Positions 36,780-49,059 of a stretch of DNA of 64,000 nt are shown here, piece after piece. A program made the position numbers and the translations under genes. The notes beneath the pieces are model-generated. The model saw nothing but the letters and a program-made list of their open reading frames with translations, had not been told where the DNA came from and searched no databases. How positions within the stretch are numbered: position 1 is the first letter of the stretch; every line of letters starts with the position of its first letter. The stretch is from assembly GCA_009617715.1 (NCBI GenBank), contig VTFK01000547.1:1-64000 (forward strand), given 5' to 3'. The stretch is from Plectrocnemia conspersa. Taxonomy: Eukaryota > Arthropoda > Insecta > Trichoptera > Polycentropodidae.

Positions 36780-39260
36780 ATGAATGAAATTACCGATTAA
36801 ACCTTTTACAATAGTAAAAATATAAATACAGATATAATTATTTTGGAATATTAAATTTATAATATTTTTAGGCATATTTTTATGAATAGATAAGCAAGTT
36901 GCACTTAACGCTATTTATTTAAAATTGCAGTTTTGTTGTAGATATATATTTTTTTAATACCAAGAAAAATATTTGTATTGTATTTTTAAATATTTTAAGA
37001 GATCAATTAAATTAATATAATAACAATAAGTTGCTTTATTGAATAAAACATAAATATTTTACAATATTAAAAATAAAAATACATATAATTATATTAAAAT
37101 ATAAAGTTTTTAACATATCAACACAATTTTCTTTACTGTTTTATTAATCAAGTAATGATTTCTATACATTTTTTGTATTTATATATATTTTGATATCTGA
37201 TAAATTATTTGTAGTTGGATTAATAATTTTGCTTTATCAATAATAGGCAGATAATAATAATTAAATCAAGAAATAAAAATACAGATAAAGTTATTTTATA
37301 TTATGAAATTCAGATTATTTACAAGCAATTTATTATACTGTTTTAATAATTAAATATTCAAGGCCTTTATTTAAATTTCAGTTATTACTTAAGGTAGTCA
37401 TATATTTTTTTCGAAATATATTTTTTTGCTATTTTCCATTTCGATAATCTTAATGGTTTTAATGTTTTAAGATCCATAAAAGAGTAATAAAAATAATATA
37501 AGTAATAACAATAATAAGTTGAATTAATGATGTAAACAAAAATATTTTATTATATTAAATATAAAAACACACATAATTATTTTAAAATATAAAGTTTATA
37601 ATATTCATAAGAAATATCCTATACTGGTTTTAAAGTTGTGCTTAATATGTTATGCCCTCATTTCAATAAAAAATTTAGTTTTGCAGTACTTACATATTTT
37701 TTTTGGATATCTGATAAATTATTTGTAGTTGGATTAAAAATTTTGGTGGATCAATAGATATATAATATTATATAAGAGACATATAATAATATTTAATTAA
37801 TAAATAAAAATACAAATAAAGTCATTCTATATTATGAAATTCAAATTATTTACAAGAAATTTATTATACTGTTGTAATAATCAAATATTCACTGCCTTTA
37901 TTTAAATTTGAGTTGCTATTTGATTTAGTCATATATTTTTAAGATAGCAAGAAAAATATTTATATGGTATTTTTCATTTTGAAAATCGTTAAGGTTTTAA
38001 TATTTTAAGATCCTTACGAGAACACTAAAAATCATAAAATAACATTAATGAATTGAATTATTGAATAAAACATAAATATTTGACAATAATAAAAATAAAA
38101 CTCGGATATAATTATTTTAAAATACAAAGTACATATTATTTACAAGCAATTTTCTTTATTATTTTATTAATTTAGTTGTTCTTAACATTTTATGCATTTT
38201 TATCAATACAAATTTAGTTTTACGGTACTTATATATTTTTTTAGATCTGATTAATTATTTGTAGTTGGATTGGACATACTATATCAAGAGATTAAAAAGA
38301 AACATATATTAATAATTAAATTAATAAATAAAATACAGATATAGTTACATTAAAACATAAAAATCATAATATTTATTAGCAATTTATTTTACTTTTTTAA
38401 TAATCAAGTTTAAATACCAAGAAAAATATTTGAATGGTATTTTTCATTTTGATAACATATAAATATAAATATAAAAATATTAAAATAACAATGAGTTGAA
38501 TTAATGGAAAATTCTTTAGTCTTTACTAATATTAAAATACAGATTTAATTTTTTTTAAATATAAAATTTATAATATTTAAAAACAATTTTCTCTACTGTT
38601 TTAATATTCAAATTGTGTCTAACATTTTATACTATTCTTTCAATACAAATTTAATTTTTATGTACTTATATATATATTTTATTAGGATATCTAGCAATCT
38701 GGAAGTTTTTTCAGTTTAATTAAAAATTTCGGAATATCTATAGATTAATAATAGACAGACCATAATAGTTTACATAATAAATAAATTAATTAAAATAAAA
38801 ATAGAGGTACAATTTTTAAATCAATTTACTTTGCTGATTAAATATTCAAGTTGTATTTAATATTTTTGGCTTAGTTTAGATAAAGTTTTGTTGATTTTAT
38901 ATAATTTATTAGATATTAAAAAAAATATTTTTATGGAATTTTTCAGTAAGATAATTGTCAAGTTCACAATATCTTACAAGTTTTTAAGAGGAATAAAATT
39001 ATTATAATAACAATATTGAGTTGAATTAATGAATAAAACGTAAATCTTTTACGATATTAAATATTAAACCCAGATATAGTTATTTTAAAATATAAAGTTC
39101 ATAATATTTATAAATAATTTAATTTACTGTTTTATTATACAAGTTGTGCTTTACGTTTTATACCTTTGTTTAAATATAAATTAAGTTTTGATGTAATTAT
39201 ATTTTTTATCAAAATATGTAGCAAATTATTTGTATATACAAGGAATAATTAAATTAATAT
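36780..39260. repeat. Ancient AT-rich tandem array, period about 440-540 bp
   Basis: Two independent marker sets recur in step. The first, a (GAG)TTGAATTAATGAATAAAAC-like block, is found near 37028, 37515, 38050, 38493 and 39018. The second, a GATATCTGATAAATTATTTG-like block, is found near 37192, 37706, 38243, 38686 and 39211. Gaps are about 490-535, 535, 440 and 525 bp. Between the markers the order TAAATACAGATATAATTATTTTAAAATAT..., CAATTTACTGTTTTA..., CAAGAAAAATATTT... repeats. There are five or six strongly diverged copies with A+T well above the window average. No open frame is shared by the copies. Confidence 0.85.
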
Positions 39261-41444
39261 AAAATCAATAACCAGCTAAATTAGTTGTATTGTTTATTAC
39301 ATAAACTTTATAACGATTATTTATACAAAATATGTCGTTGTTTAAAAAAATTTTGAATGTAACAAATTAAATAAATTTAACATAAGTCTGAAATGTATTA
39401 AAAATATTTTTTAATTTTGAAACATTGTATATAAGCTAAATGTAAACAAATATTTTTAGTAAAAACATATTTTAAATAACGTGAAAATGTTTTAAATTTC
39501 AACCGACTATATAAAAGTTTTAATTATTACCTTAAATAAGTGACGATCGTTAAATTTATATTCTCCTTAAAAAAGTTTAAAAATAACAAAAGGTCTACCT
39601 TTGCTCTTTGTTTTTTCTTCTTATTATAATAAATTGCAGTTTTAATTTGTGTTTAAAACAGTCTATTTATAAATTATAAAAATATTATATGTAACGCAAC
39701 ATTTATTTAATAGTATTTTAATTATTACAAACCATAAACCATAATTTTATGATTCAATGTTGAATAATTTAAATAAGCCCATGTACCCTTAGTTTACCAT
39801 GCTATTTTAATATTAATAATAGAACACAAACCTCAACATACCTTTAAGTCAATTTACCATAGAGTATAAATATTTTTTGTACTTTTATATTAGACAGGCT
39901 GCGTAAAAACATTTTTTTCCCACTGACTGATTACATCATACTTTTACAACCCTGTAGATCCTGCGCATTATATGTTACGGCCTTCTACGTGTTCTGACTT
40001 TCAAGTACTGTAATAACAGTTATTGATTTTGTCAATTTATGAAATTATTATAATATATATCTCGTCACGCGTTAATAAGAAATTGTCGTGAAAGCTGTAA
40101 CTCAATCACACTTTATGTTTTTCGTTGTTATTGTACGAGACGCCCGAAAGTCGAAACGAGTTATGGTAATTAAAAAGTTATGGTTTGGCTAAAATTACAA
40201 CTTCAAACATTCGTTCTTATAAATTACGAAAATTCAGAAGAGTTAAACCTTTTATATTAAAATTAAACATTTTCATCTGCAATACATACATGTGGCTAAT
40301 TTTGATTTTGGTGCAAAGGTCGGAAAACCATTTTTTTACATTGCTACATTTATTCGATTGAAGTCTAAAATGGTTTCAATTTTTAATCAAGTAAGGTAAA
40401 AGAATTCAGGAAAGACCATCGCCGAATTAAATATGAAACTGTTACTGCGGAATATATAAAGAAATTTGAAGGTCAAATGTGTCTTGTAAATGTTGTTTAT
40501 TGAAATTTCCAGGAAGAAAGAAATTTCGGATTATTCATATGTGTATATTGAATAATAAATTAATACATATAGAAATTGATCTTTAAATACCAAATATTAC
40601 TGTTTCTAAGAATTTAGTTGGTTATTAAGCGATCACATGTTATTTATAAGTAAAGAAAATCTTATTACTTTATTTCGTTAAGCGAGTACACAATATATTT
40701 AGATTACGACAATTTTTATTTTTTAATAAGTAAATTATAATTATTCAATATATAATATAATATATGTATATAAAAAAATATTTTTCATATTAGTCAGTGT
40801 ATTTATCAATTTTTTTATTATTTGTCTGTTCATATGAGTTATAATTTATATAAAAAAATTATACACTTTTATGTTAGATCTACATACAGTAACATACTTT
40901 ACAAATTTTAGTTATTGCTTAATGTATATTTTTAATTACTTAGTAATCTTTCAGTTTTAGCTTTGCTTACTCTAAATTAAATTTAAATATTTTTTTTACT
41001 ATTTATAATTATTAAGTAAAATAATATATTATATCTTAATAAATATGATATAAGACAACAATTAAGATAGACTATTCTATATAATATTGAGATGTTTCAC
41101 ATCGGATTAATCAGGTGCAAAAAAAGTTTTTTAATCCAAACTTTTTTTTTCAATGTAAAAGCCCTTTTTATTTGCACGCCAATTTGCCTAAACATCCAAC
41201 TTTTACTAAGAAAATTATATGTTTTTTTTTGTCTAGCTAAAAGTTTACTTTTCATTACATTTTAATGTCGAACTTTTTTTCCCGGAAGCTTAACCCTAGT
41301 TGTTCGATTGTTCGTGACAGGTTTTGTGCGTTTAAGGGGTTCAAAGTTGTACCTTAATGAAATGTATTGAATAATAACAATAATTGGGTGGAAACATTCC
41401 CATAAGTATAGCTATGAATTTCATAATAAAAATATAGCTGTTTT

Positions 41445-41540
41445 ATAATATGACTATAAAGTTTATCTCATGATAGTGAGAGTTCGTAAGAGTTGCTTAA
41501 ATACTTTTTACTGAGCTTTGTCAAGTTTTTCCAGTTTATA
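41445..41540 (+). repeat. Dispersed repeat F, copy 2
   Basis: Partner of 12050-12146. This copy contains TCTCATGATAGTGAGAG, a near-hairpin very like the CTCAC-GATA-GTGAG hairpin at 51421-51434. Confidence 0.6.
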
Positions 41541-42082
41541 TCCGATATAAGTTATCTTTTTACCAACAATTTTTTTTAAATATAGCTTTTATATATCTAT
41601 TTTGTTTGAATTATAAAAAAAATATAATAACAAAAACTTTTTATATATAATGAAGCAACAAACTTGTTAGGTTTTAAAAATTGATTTTAGCAAAAATTTA
41701 TATCCCTAGAAATATAATATTTGTTCTGCAATACAAAAGGACTGAATGGTTTAATCCCCTAATCCCCGCTACTACTGACATAATGCGGCATTTTTAAGGA
41801 CGTTGACAGTGTTCCATAAATCATTCTATTTATACCTCACTTGATTTTATTCTTTAGAACTAGATGTTGGTGCTCGCTGTCGCTTGCACCGCTTGTCCGG
41901 GGATTTTGCATAAAACGCTCATAATCTCACGTCCATTTTAATTTTATTTATTAATTAAAAATTAATTTAATGCGTTTTAATAATTTTTGTACACAATATG
42001 TACTCAACGGTTTATAATTATTGTTGAAATACAATTGCGCACAAACAGTATTGTAAAATAAAAAATATTATTATCATCATCC

Positions 42083-42140
42083 AGAGCGCTTATGTTCTGA
42101 CCGCGACGAATAAGGGACGCAATCGTGACTCTCAAATAAA
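42083..42140 (+). pseudogene. Unidentified coding family C, copy 2 (fragment)
   Basis: GAGCGCTTATGTTCTGACCG and the following AAGGGACGCAATCGTGACTCT align with the C-terminal part of copy 1. It reads YVLTAT-NKGRNRDS against DVLTATGKKKGRDCES. It is short and 3 codons shorter at the centre; the upstream part is absent. Confidence 0.5.
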
Positions 42141-42661
42141 GTGACTATAAACCCGCAGATAAAATCACAAAACATCGACCGATTGTTGACTGCAAAAAAT
42201 GTTTTTAAGTATATATTATATATACTACTAGCGCTAGAGTACCAATACATATACGACTCATATTTTATTTTATAGAAATATTTGAGAAATCAATTCTGAA
42301 TAATCTGTAATAAAAATAATATATTCCAATATATAGAGCTATATTTTAAGACACTGCAAACCAACGTATCGTACAAAATGCGATTCACCAATAAATTGTT
42401 TAAGTAACATAGTCGGACATCTTTAACGTCTTATCGTATTTATTTTAAAAAAATAATTTAAAAAAAAAAAAATTATGTTTTTAAACTCTTTGAAATTTCA
42501 AATTTTTTTGTCGCAGATTTATTTCAAATAAAATTACTTTATAAATCAAAAAAAAATAATAAAAATATTCTTTGAATTTTTTTTGTGGACATTTGCTGTT
42601 ATTTTGGTAACTTTTTAAATATTTCCCAGTTTCACATTGCGTCAGTTCATTTATATTCTAG

Positions 42662-42822
42662 CCTCAAAATCAAATGCGAACTTCGGAACCTTTACGACTA
42701 AATATCAATCGTGTTTCGTCTCGACGGGAGCGCTGTCGAAAAGCTTTCAGCTCGATAAAGTCAATAAACTGAATCGGGGGCGAACAGGGCTCAAGGGTTT
42801 CCCTGGGTTCCCTGCCACCTCA
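42662..42822 (+). CDS. Candidate second exon of the gene starting at 35398 (weak)
   Basis: An acceptor TATATTCTAG (ending 42661) leads into a 161-nt open segment ending at TCA|GTAAAA. If joined to the exon at 35398-35518 the phase fits (1 + 2 bases), giving ...PET-A-SKSNANFGTFTTKYQS and later VNKLNRGRTGLKGFPGFPATS. Third positions are more than half G/C, in contrast to the flanks. The end has a short collagen-like G-x-y run (GRTGLKGFPGFP), probably by chance. The donor is weak, and the whole 42.65-42.98 kb patch could instead be regulatory or an untranslated exon, because a perfect GTAAGT donor lies at 42983. Confidence 0.25.
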
Positions 42823-42988
42823 GTAAAAGGTCTCGCCCTCGCTCGCCATTGTTATACATACAACACGTGTGTATCACTATAACAGAACAAACAATACTGA
42901 AATCGAATCCCACGCGCCTCCTCTCTCGAATCGTTTGCACAAAATTTACATTCGCAACGCCAGCTTAGCGATTTGTGTTTGGGTAAGT
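42823..42988 (+). promoter_or_regulatory. CpG-bearing patch ending in a consensus splice donor
   Basis: GC-richer sequence with several CG dinucleotides runs up to GTTTGG|GTAAGT at 42983. It could be an untranslated first exon of a downstream gene on the + strand. The open frame at 42869-43054 crosses the donor and has no family resemblance. Confidence 0.25.
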
Positions 42989-44225
42989 GATAACGATTTA
43001 CTTCTGAGTATATATCGTATAGCATATGATATCTCTTTTACTAATTTTTTATAAAACATACTATTATATACTTTGGAAACATATTATTCATAATTATTAT
43101 CAATTGTATGATTCTTTAAATCTGGTTTATTATGCCAAAAAAATATTGAATGCATTAAATCAAAAACATACTTACATATTTTTTGTGTAATATCTTAATG
43201 CAACTTTTTACAAAAAAATAAATTAGGATCAATATAGACTGTAATCCTTTTTCCCTCATAAAAAAATCAGTTGATCGAAAATATATTAAATTAAAATATA
43301 CCTATTCTCTTGGTACTAGTTATTTCTTAATCAAATGTTCTGTATAATTTATATTATCTCTAATGTAAAAAAAATGTATTATTTGCTATGAATTATATTT
43401 TCAATTAGAGTGTGTTTATATAAAGTTTATGTAATAAAAAAAGTAGCTCAAGCTGGTTTATTATCATATTGGAATGAAGTTATTTCGATTTTAAGAAATT
43501 TAATATATATTAAAATTATATAACGCGCATTACTTTACAAATTTAACCTGAACCAAATTACAATGTCCAATAAATATCATGTTTCTGATCGCTTACTGAA
43601 TAAATTAAATAAAACACAAAATTCAGATATTAATTACACGAACCGTTGGCGTTATGATAACAGAACATATTTTTAAATTTACGTTTCACCTAAATGTCGA
43701 TACTGTTTTATTAGTAAATTAAAACGCACAGAGAGAGAGTGTCCATTATCGGTAAATTCATTTGCGGCATGTAAACTCTTACAAAACAAAGTTAATTAAG
43801 CAATCACAATAATTGGGATTTTCACTATGTATTCAAGTTTGTTTACTGTTAAACTAAACGTAAACAATGAACAGTACAAATGAGTTCTATTTTCCTTTAA
43901 TTAAAAATCTACTGGCTGCAAATATCACTTTAATTAAAGTTTATTTGACTTTACCTATTTCAATGTACTTTTAATAAATAAATTTAAAATATTGAGAGCA
44001 GATTATTGTTTATTTAAAAAATAAATTATGTCCATGAATCGCGTTTTAGAATTGAATAGTGTTGTTATTTGAATAGTTTGAATATAATCAGATATTATGT
44101 TTAACACTTTTAGTGTTTTTTTTCCCTAGCACATGTGCTAAGGTCGCTAATGAGCCAGATTCGGCTCACACACGACCTGAGGAAGCGGGTGGGAACACTT
44201 AAGGACCGTCGTCCATCGTCCTCAT

Positions 44226-44625
44226 TGAAGTCCAGATTTAAGTATCCAGGGCTGCAAATCTTTTTGACCAATCACACATATGCAGCGATCATCCAGCCAA
44301 TCGCTGCAGATGAATACACATTCAGAAAGCGACATTTGCTTGATGGGTATTGTACAAGTTCGTATTGCATTACAACGGGAATCTTATGGATGCGGTGATC
44401 TATTATATCCGTGACCGTTTCGCAACAAAAAAATATTTTCTCAATGACAGAGAATATTTACAGTATGAACAAAACGTGTTATTATGCGATTTTTTCTGGT
44501 CGTAACGAGGGCTTTGTGTGGTCCGTCCTTTACGCTATTGTACTATTTATGTTGATGGATAATAATTTTAGTCACAGTAAATTAACGCAAGTTTTGAGAA
44601 TAAGACCCTGTGTGTGGTCGCCACA
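44226..44625. repeat. Dispersed repeat D, copy 2 (about 400 bp)
   Basis: Partner of 34568-34970, with the same length within a few bases. Two + strand frames (44135-44398 and 44411-44701) lie over it but are not preserved in copy 1. The - strand reads VTDIIDHRIHKIPVVMQYEL in one frame, matching copy 1 (VTVII-HRIHKIP). Terminal repeats or target duplications were not found. Confidence 0.8.
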
Positions 44626-44719
44626 TATCCATATTATTATTTATCGATTTTTTTTATATTATGTTGAACTTGTATGTATGTATCAACATTTTCGTCGATA
44701 AGTCATTCCTTATCTCGCC

Positions 44720-47700
44720 ACATCACATTAAATTTGTATGATCAAATAAACTGCATTAGTTACTCTATAAAAAATACTAAGCAGTGTTTCGTAGCTCTTT
44801 TATTATCAATTATTTTTTTCTTTAAATCCATCCATATGCTTTAAATGTACACGCGACAAAAATACTAAACAAAGTAAATTGGATCACTAGAGATACATAT
44901 TCTGACTATGATCTAAAATATAACATTACATTATTTAGCTCATTTAGAGATTTTGTGTTAAAAATATTAAAAATCATAAAATAACTTTTTTTTTTATTTG
45001 AAGCTCACTTTGATTTTGCAACCATGAACAAGTAAGCAATTTTTTATTTTTTTATTAGATACTTTAAATTGTAGAAGCTGAAACTATTTCTAAGTATAAC
45101 CTAATCATGCAAAATTAGGTTGTACTTAGATATAGCTTTTAGACATATTATATAAAGAAATTCGGTAAATATAAATATTTTTACATGCGAAACTTTTTTT
45201 TTATATTTATAGTTATTTAAACCAAAATACATAAATTATGAATTGTGTCATAATTTTAAATATAAACACGATAACTTGTACCAGATTTCAAATTTTAAAA
45301 TATAGCACTATAGTATTAAAATAACACATTTGATATTTTTGGTAAAAAAAATTAAACATTTTATTTTTTTGTTTTTCATACAATGGCAAATAGTTGGAGA
45401 CAAGTGGCAATTAAACGCAATGCAGTAGTGATTATATTAAGAGACATGTTGCTACAAATGATATGAGAGATCGGCGGGCGATGCGCCGCCGGTCATTGCC
45501 TTTTCGTCATGGTCTCCAGAGGAATGTTTTACCCTTTTAGTCTGTAAATATATAAATCAGATTGCAATTTTTTTTTTAAAAACCCAAATGGTAAAGATTT
45601 AAATAAAACAAAATAATGCTAATAATCTTTCAAGCAAAAAAATGTAGCATAGTGATATATTCTCATTACTATTGATTTTTAGAGTAGTTAAGCTTTCCGT
45701 TTTTATTTGATTAATTATGTTTAACCTTACTTGGCAATAAGTACCATAATTATACAGAGCAATCCGAAATAAGCTTTAAAATTTTAAAAGTTAATACCCT
45801 TTAATTATATACTAGACATTATATTATTAGCATAGTGTTCAATATATACCTATATACCAAATTATACAGAAAAACTTTCCAAATTATATCAAACACTGCA
45901 TTAAATCAATGTTTTATTTGTTTTTAATTTCTTAAAGAATAGAGTAATTTAATATCTAATCTTTATCACAAAAATTAAATTACTGTATTTATCGATTTTC
46001 GTTTATTTTTATAGAATTTAAGTTTTTGATATATTAGAAACTTTAAATGATTCGTTTCATCACAAAATAAATAAACACACTCGTGTACTAGACGTTATAG
46101 CCATATTCTGTTGTAGTTCTCTTTGATATGAGCAACAACGAGAATTCCCAAAAGGGAGCAAGAGGCCTACAGAATATTAGTTAAAATTTTATATGCCATA
46201 TTCAGCAGATATATATGTATGTACAAACTTACGTATATATGAAGTAGTTGGAACAAACGAGCGCATTTCTCTTTCAGTGAATACGACACATACTGAGCAG
46301 TAAAGATTTTTTTATCTATTTGCATCAAACAGAAAATGTAATTATGTAAGTGAAAAAAATGCATTAACTCTCACGTCAGTGGGACGTGCAAAGGTTACTT
46401 TAATCAAAGTTAAATTAACTTTACCAGTCCTATGTATTGTCTAACACGTAACGCCTAGGTTGTCAGAAACAATCAGTATTTACGACCGAGGGACAATCCT
46501 TCGAGCTAAACAATTCTCATAGGTTACCTGTATAATCTGTACATCTCTTTTTTATTGACGATTTAAATTTATTGTTCTAAGGCTGAATAAATGTTTATTA
46601 AACAATTTTTAAATTTGCGCAGTAAAATTGATTTTAGTGACTACGGCACCATATGGCGTTCTGAGATTGTAAATTTTCAATTGCGAGTTTGTAGTGAATT
46701 ATTGAGTACTTAATCGGATTAGTAATTCGGTTCTATTGAAAAAGCGCTTGGGTGAGTGAACTTTCCCGAGACAATGTAATGTTAAAGAAAATGAGTTTTA
46801 TCTTGTGCTTACATCGACTTTTATCTCATATAACTTTATCGGGTTCAATCGCTCTACGCGCTATTGTTATTGCTCAAGAACATATTTATTAAAATCCATA
46901 AATCAAAATAAATACACAAATAGACTTAGAAAGTATTGCAACTTCTTAATAACATCACATTAAGCTTAAAATTTTTAACTAAAATAAAAGTAAAATAATA
47001 TAAGTTGTATAATTTAGTTAAGAAAAAAAAATAAATAACTCATTTAGCACTAATGAATATACGAAAATGTTGTAGTTTTATTTAAATTTCCAGTTGTTTT
47101 TATCGTAGTACCTGATACTTTAAATGAGTAAATAAGTGTGATTAGGCAAAATATTTTAATAGTTTTTTTCTAATGGCAAAATAATTATAGTCTTAAATCG
47201 TTTGTAACATATATGTATGTCATAATATAGGTATCACTTAAAATGCGATAAAATTATTCTTTCAAATATTTTACTAGATGACGATAATAAACTTATCTGC
47301 GTGGTAGCAGCCTTATCAGGTTTCTAAACAGGAAGTATTTTTGCGATTTTGGGAAATGCTCAAAAGATAAAGACGCACTTTTATATACTGATCCAGTCTC
47401 ATCGTATATCCTACAATGTAAAACATGCTACACATGCTAACTGCCTTATTAATATACCAATGTTATGGTTTTAACTAAACACAAAAAATAAAGAAAGTAT
47501 TAGGTTGCCATATTAATTTCAGTTTATGACCTTACTAGCTATTAATAAACTTAATTAATTAAAATAAGCACCGTCAAATTTGGTACCATTTTTTTACGTT
47601 TTATATATATATATTTAATTTTTAGCACAAATTTTGAAGTTACGAAGTTAATAAAAAATAATAATAAAGCAGCTTGATTGATGTTTAAGAAATCTAACAG

Positions 47701-47920
47701 TACTGAAATAGAAAATTTAATTAAAATCATATTTAAAATTGACGTCTTGATACTGCAAAATTAATTATTAATGCAAATTTTGAAGAAATGACAAAGCCTT
47801 TGAAGAAATTCATGTTTAGCTGTTTTGTAAAAAATTTTTTCTGGTTCCGAAAAGCGGTGTTATCTCATTTCCGTAGCAAACGGTCGCCAATAATAATTTT
47901 ATCGTTAGTGAATAAAATTT
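44720..47920. other. AT-rich stretch without supported genes
   Basis: No coding exon was recognised. The GC hairpin at 45469 is listed separately. The patch at 46.38-46.54 kb is mildly GC-richer and unassigned. Confidence 0.6.
45469..45494. repeat. GC-rich hairpin
   Basis: GATCGGCGGGCG pairs with CGCCGCCGGTC across an ATG loop, with one bulged G and one G-T pair. It is 26 nt of very high GC in AT-rich surroundings. It may be the tip of a transposon or a fragment of an inserted sequence. Confidence 0.7.
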
Positions 47921-47928
47921 TGAATTAC

Positions 47929-47936
47929 TAGCACAT
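47929..47936. repeat. Left target-site duplication of the hAT-like element
   Basis: TAGCACAT here is repeated exactly at 49052-49059. Eight bp is the duplication length made by hAT transposases. Confidence 0.7.
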
Positions 47937-49051
47937 AAATAAAGATTGCAATACCGGTATTACCGATACTGATAATACCGGTATTGGAGTAAAAATTGAC
48001 TTTTGATACTACAAAATTAAATACCTGCAGTACCGAATTTTTTTTTTCATAACCATACATTTTATTTGCCAAGAACGATATCTTTATGGCTTAGTACTAC
48101 AAAACGAAAGCAGAAACGAAGAAATATTCACATATTAAGGAAGCAATTAAAGTATTATCAGCGTAGGAAATTAATGTAAAAATTTATTATGATTTATTTA
48201 CGTATTCTATATTATTTACATAAACAGTTACAACTAAGATTTAAAGGTATACGAGAGAAACATCTTTCGAAGATAAAAATTTGCAAATATTAAAATAAGA
48301 TTGTTTAAGTTAATCACATATCAATTGCATAAATCTGTTTTTAGAAAAATTATGTCGCATTTTAAACAACCAAATTTTTAACTCACTCCTTTCTCATAAG
48401 GTTCTTTAGGAAAAATACTAACTGACCAAAAATAATAAATATTATATTTCAATATAATAAATTTGCAAGTTGTGCTCTGGCTCCTGGTATAAAAATCTGG
48501 CATCCAGGAGTGTACGATTAAAGACAATTATTTTATAACTTCCGAACAAAAATTTCCGAACGTATTTTCAAAACAAAAATTTCTGACAGCATAGGATATG
48601 AATCAAAGTAAAAAAAATAATAGATTTAAGAGACTTTTCACACAATCCTCAAATTGCTTTCTATTATTGACAACACAATCAAGGATCAGCGTATATAGTA
48701 TTTTTAGAAGTACCTGAATGTAAGGAAGATTGTTTAAAACCTTATTATTTGAAGCACAAAATATGAATTAACAGACAGACGGATAACTTGCTTTTTTATT
48801 TTATTTGCCCAAAAAAATATAAATACAACAATCTTTACTACATCTTTAATCAATATCTTTAAATAAAATGTTCTGATTCGAAAAATTCGCAAGCATGTAT
48901 CAACATACAATAATATTTATTAGCATAAATTATTTTTTCGGTATTTTTATTACCAATTAGTTAACAATCAATGCTGGTAATACCGGTATTGACTGTGTTT
49001 TCTATCAATATTACCGTTATAAAAAATATCGTTATTATTGCAATTTCTAAT
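47937..49051. mobile_element. hAT-like DNA transposon relic (1.1 kb, non-autonomous)
   Basis: The element is bounded by the 8-bp duplication TAGCACAT. The left end reads AAATAAAGATTGCAATACC and then ACCGGTA/ACCGATA repeats. The right end, read inward on the - strand, gives ATTAGAAATTGCAATAATAA, then CGATA and CGGTAATATT. The termini are thus imperfect inverted repeats sharing ATTGCAATA, and subterminal TACCGGTATTG motifs follow on both sides (47950-47990; 48975-49010). Repeated subterminal motifs next to such ends are typical of hAT elements in insects. The interior has no recognisable transposase. A duplicated right-end-like piece follows at 49130-49190. Confidence 0.7.
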
Positions 49052-49059
49052 TAGCACAT
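49052..49059. repeat. Right target-site duplication of the hAT-like element
   Basis: Exact second copy of TAGCACAT. Confidence 0.7.

Larger units (their letters stand above)
39261..42600. other. AT-rich stretch without supported genes
   Basis: Nothing coding was recognised. It contains repeat F copy 2 and family C copy 2 (listed separately). A short GC-richer patch near 41.87-41.92 kb (CTCGCTGTCGCTTGCACCG) is unexplained. Confidence 0.6.
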
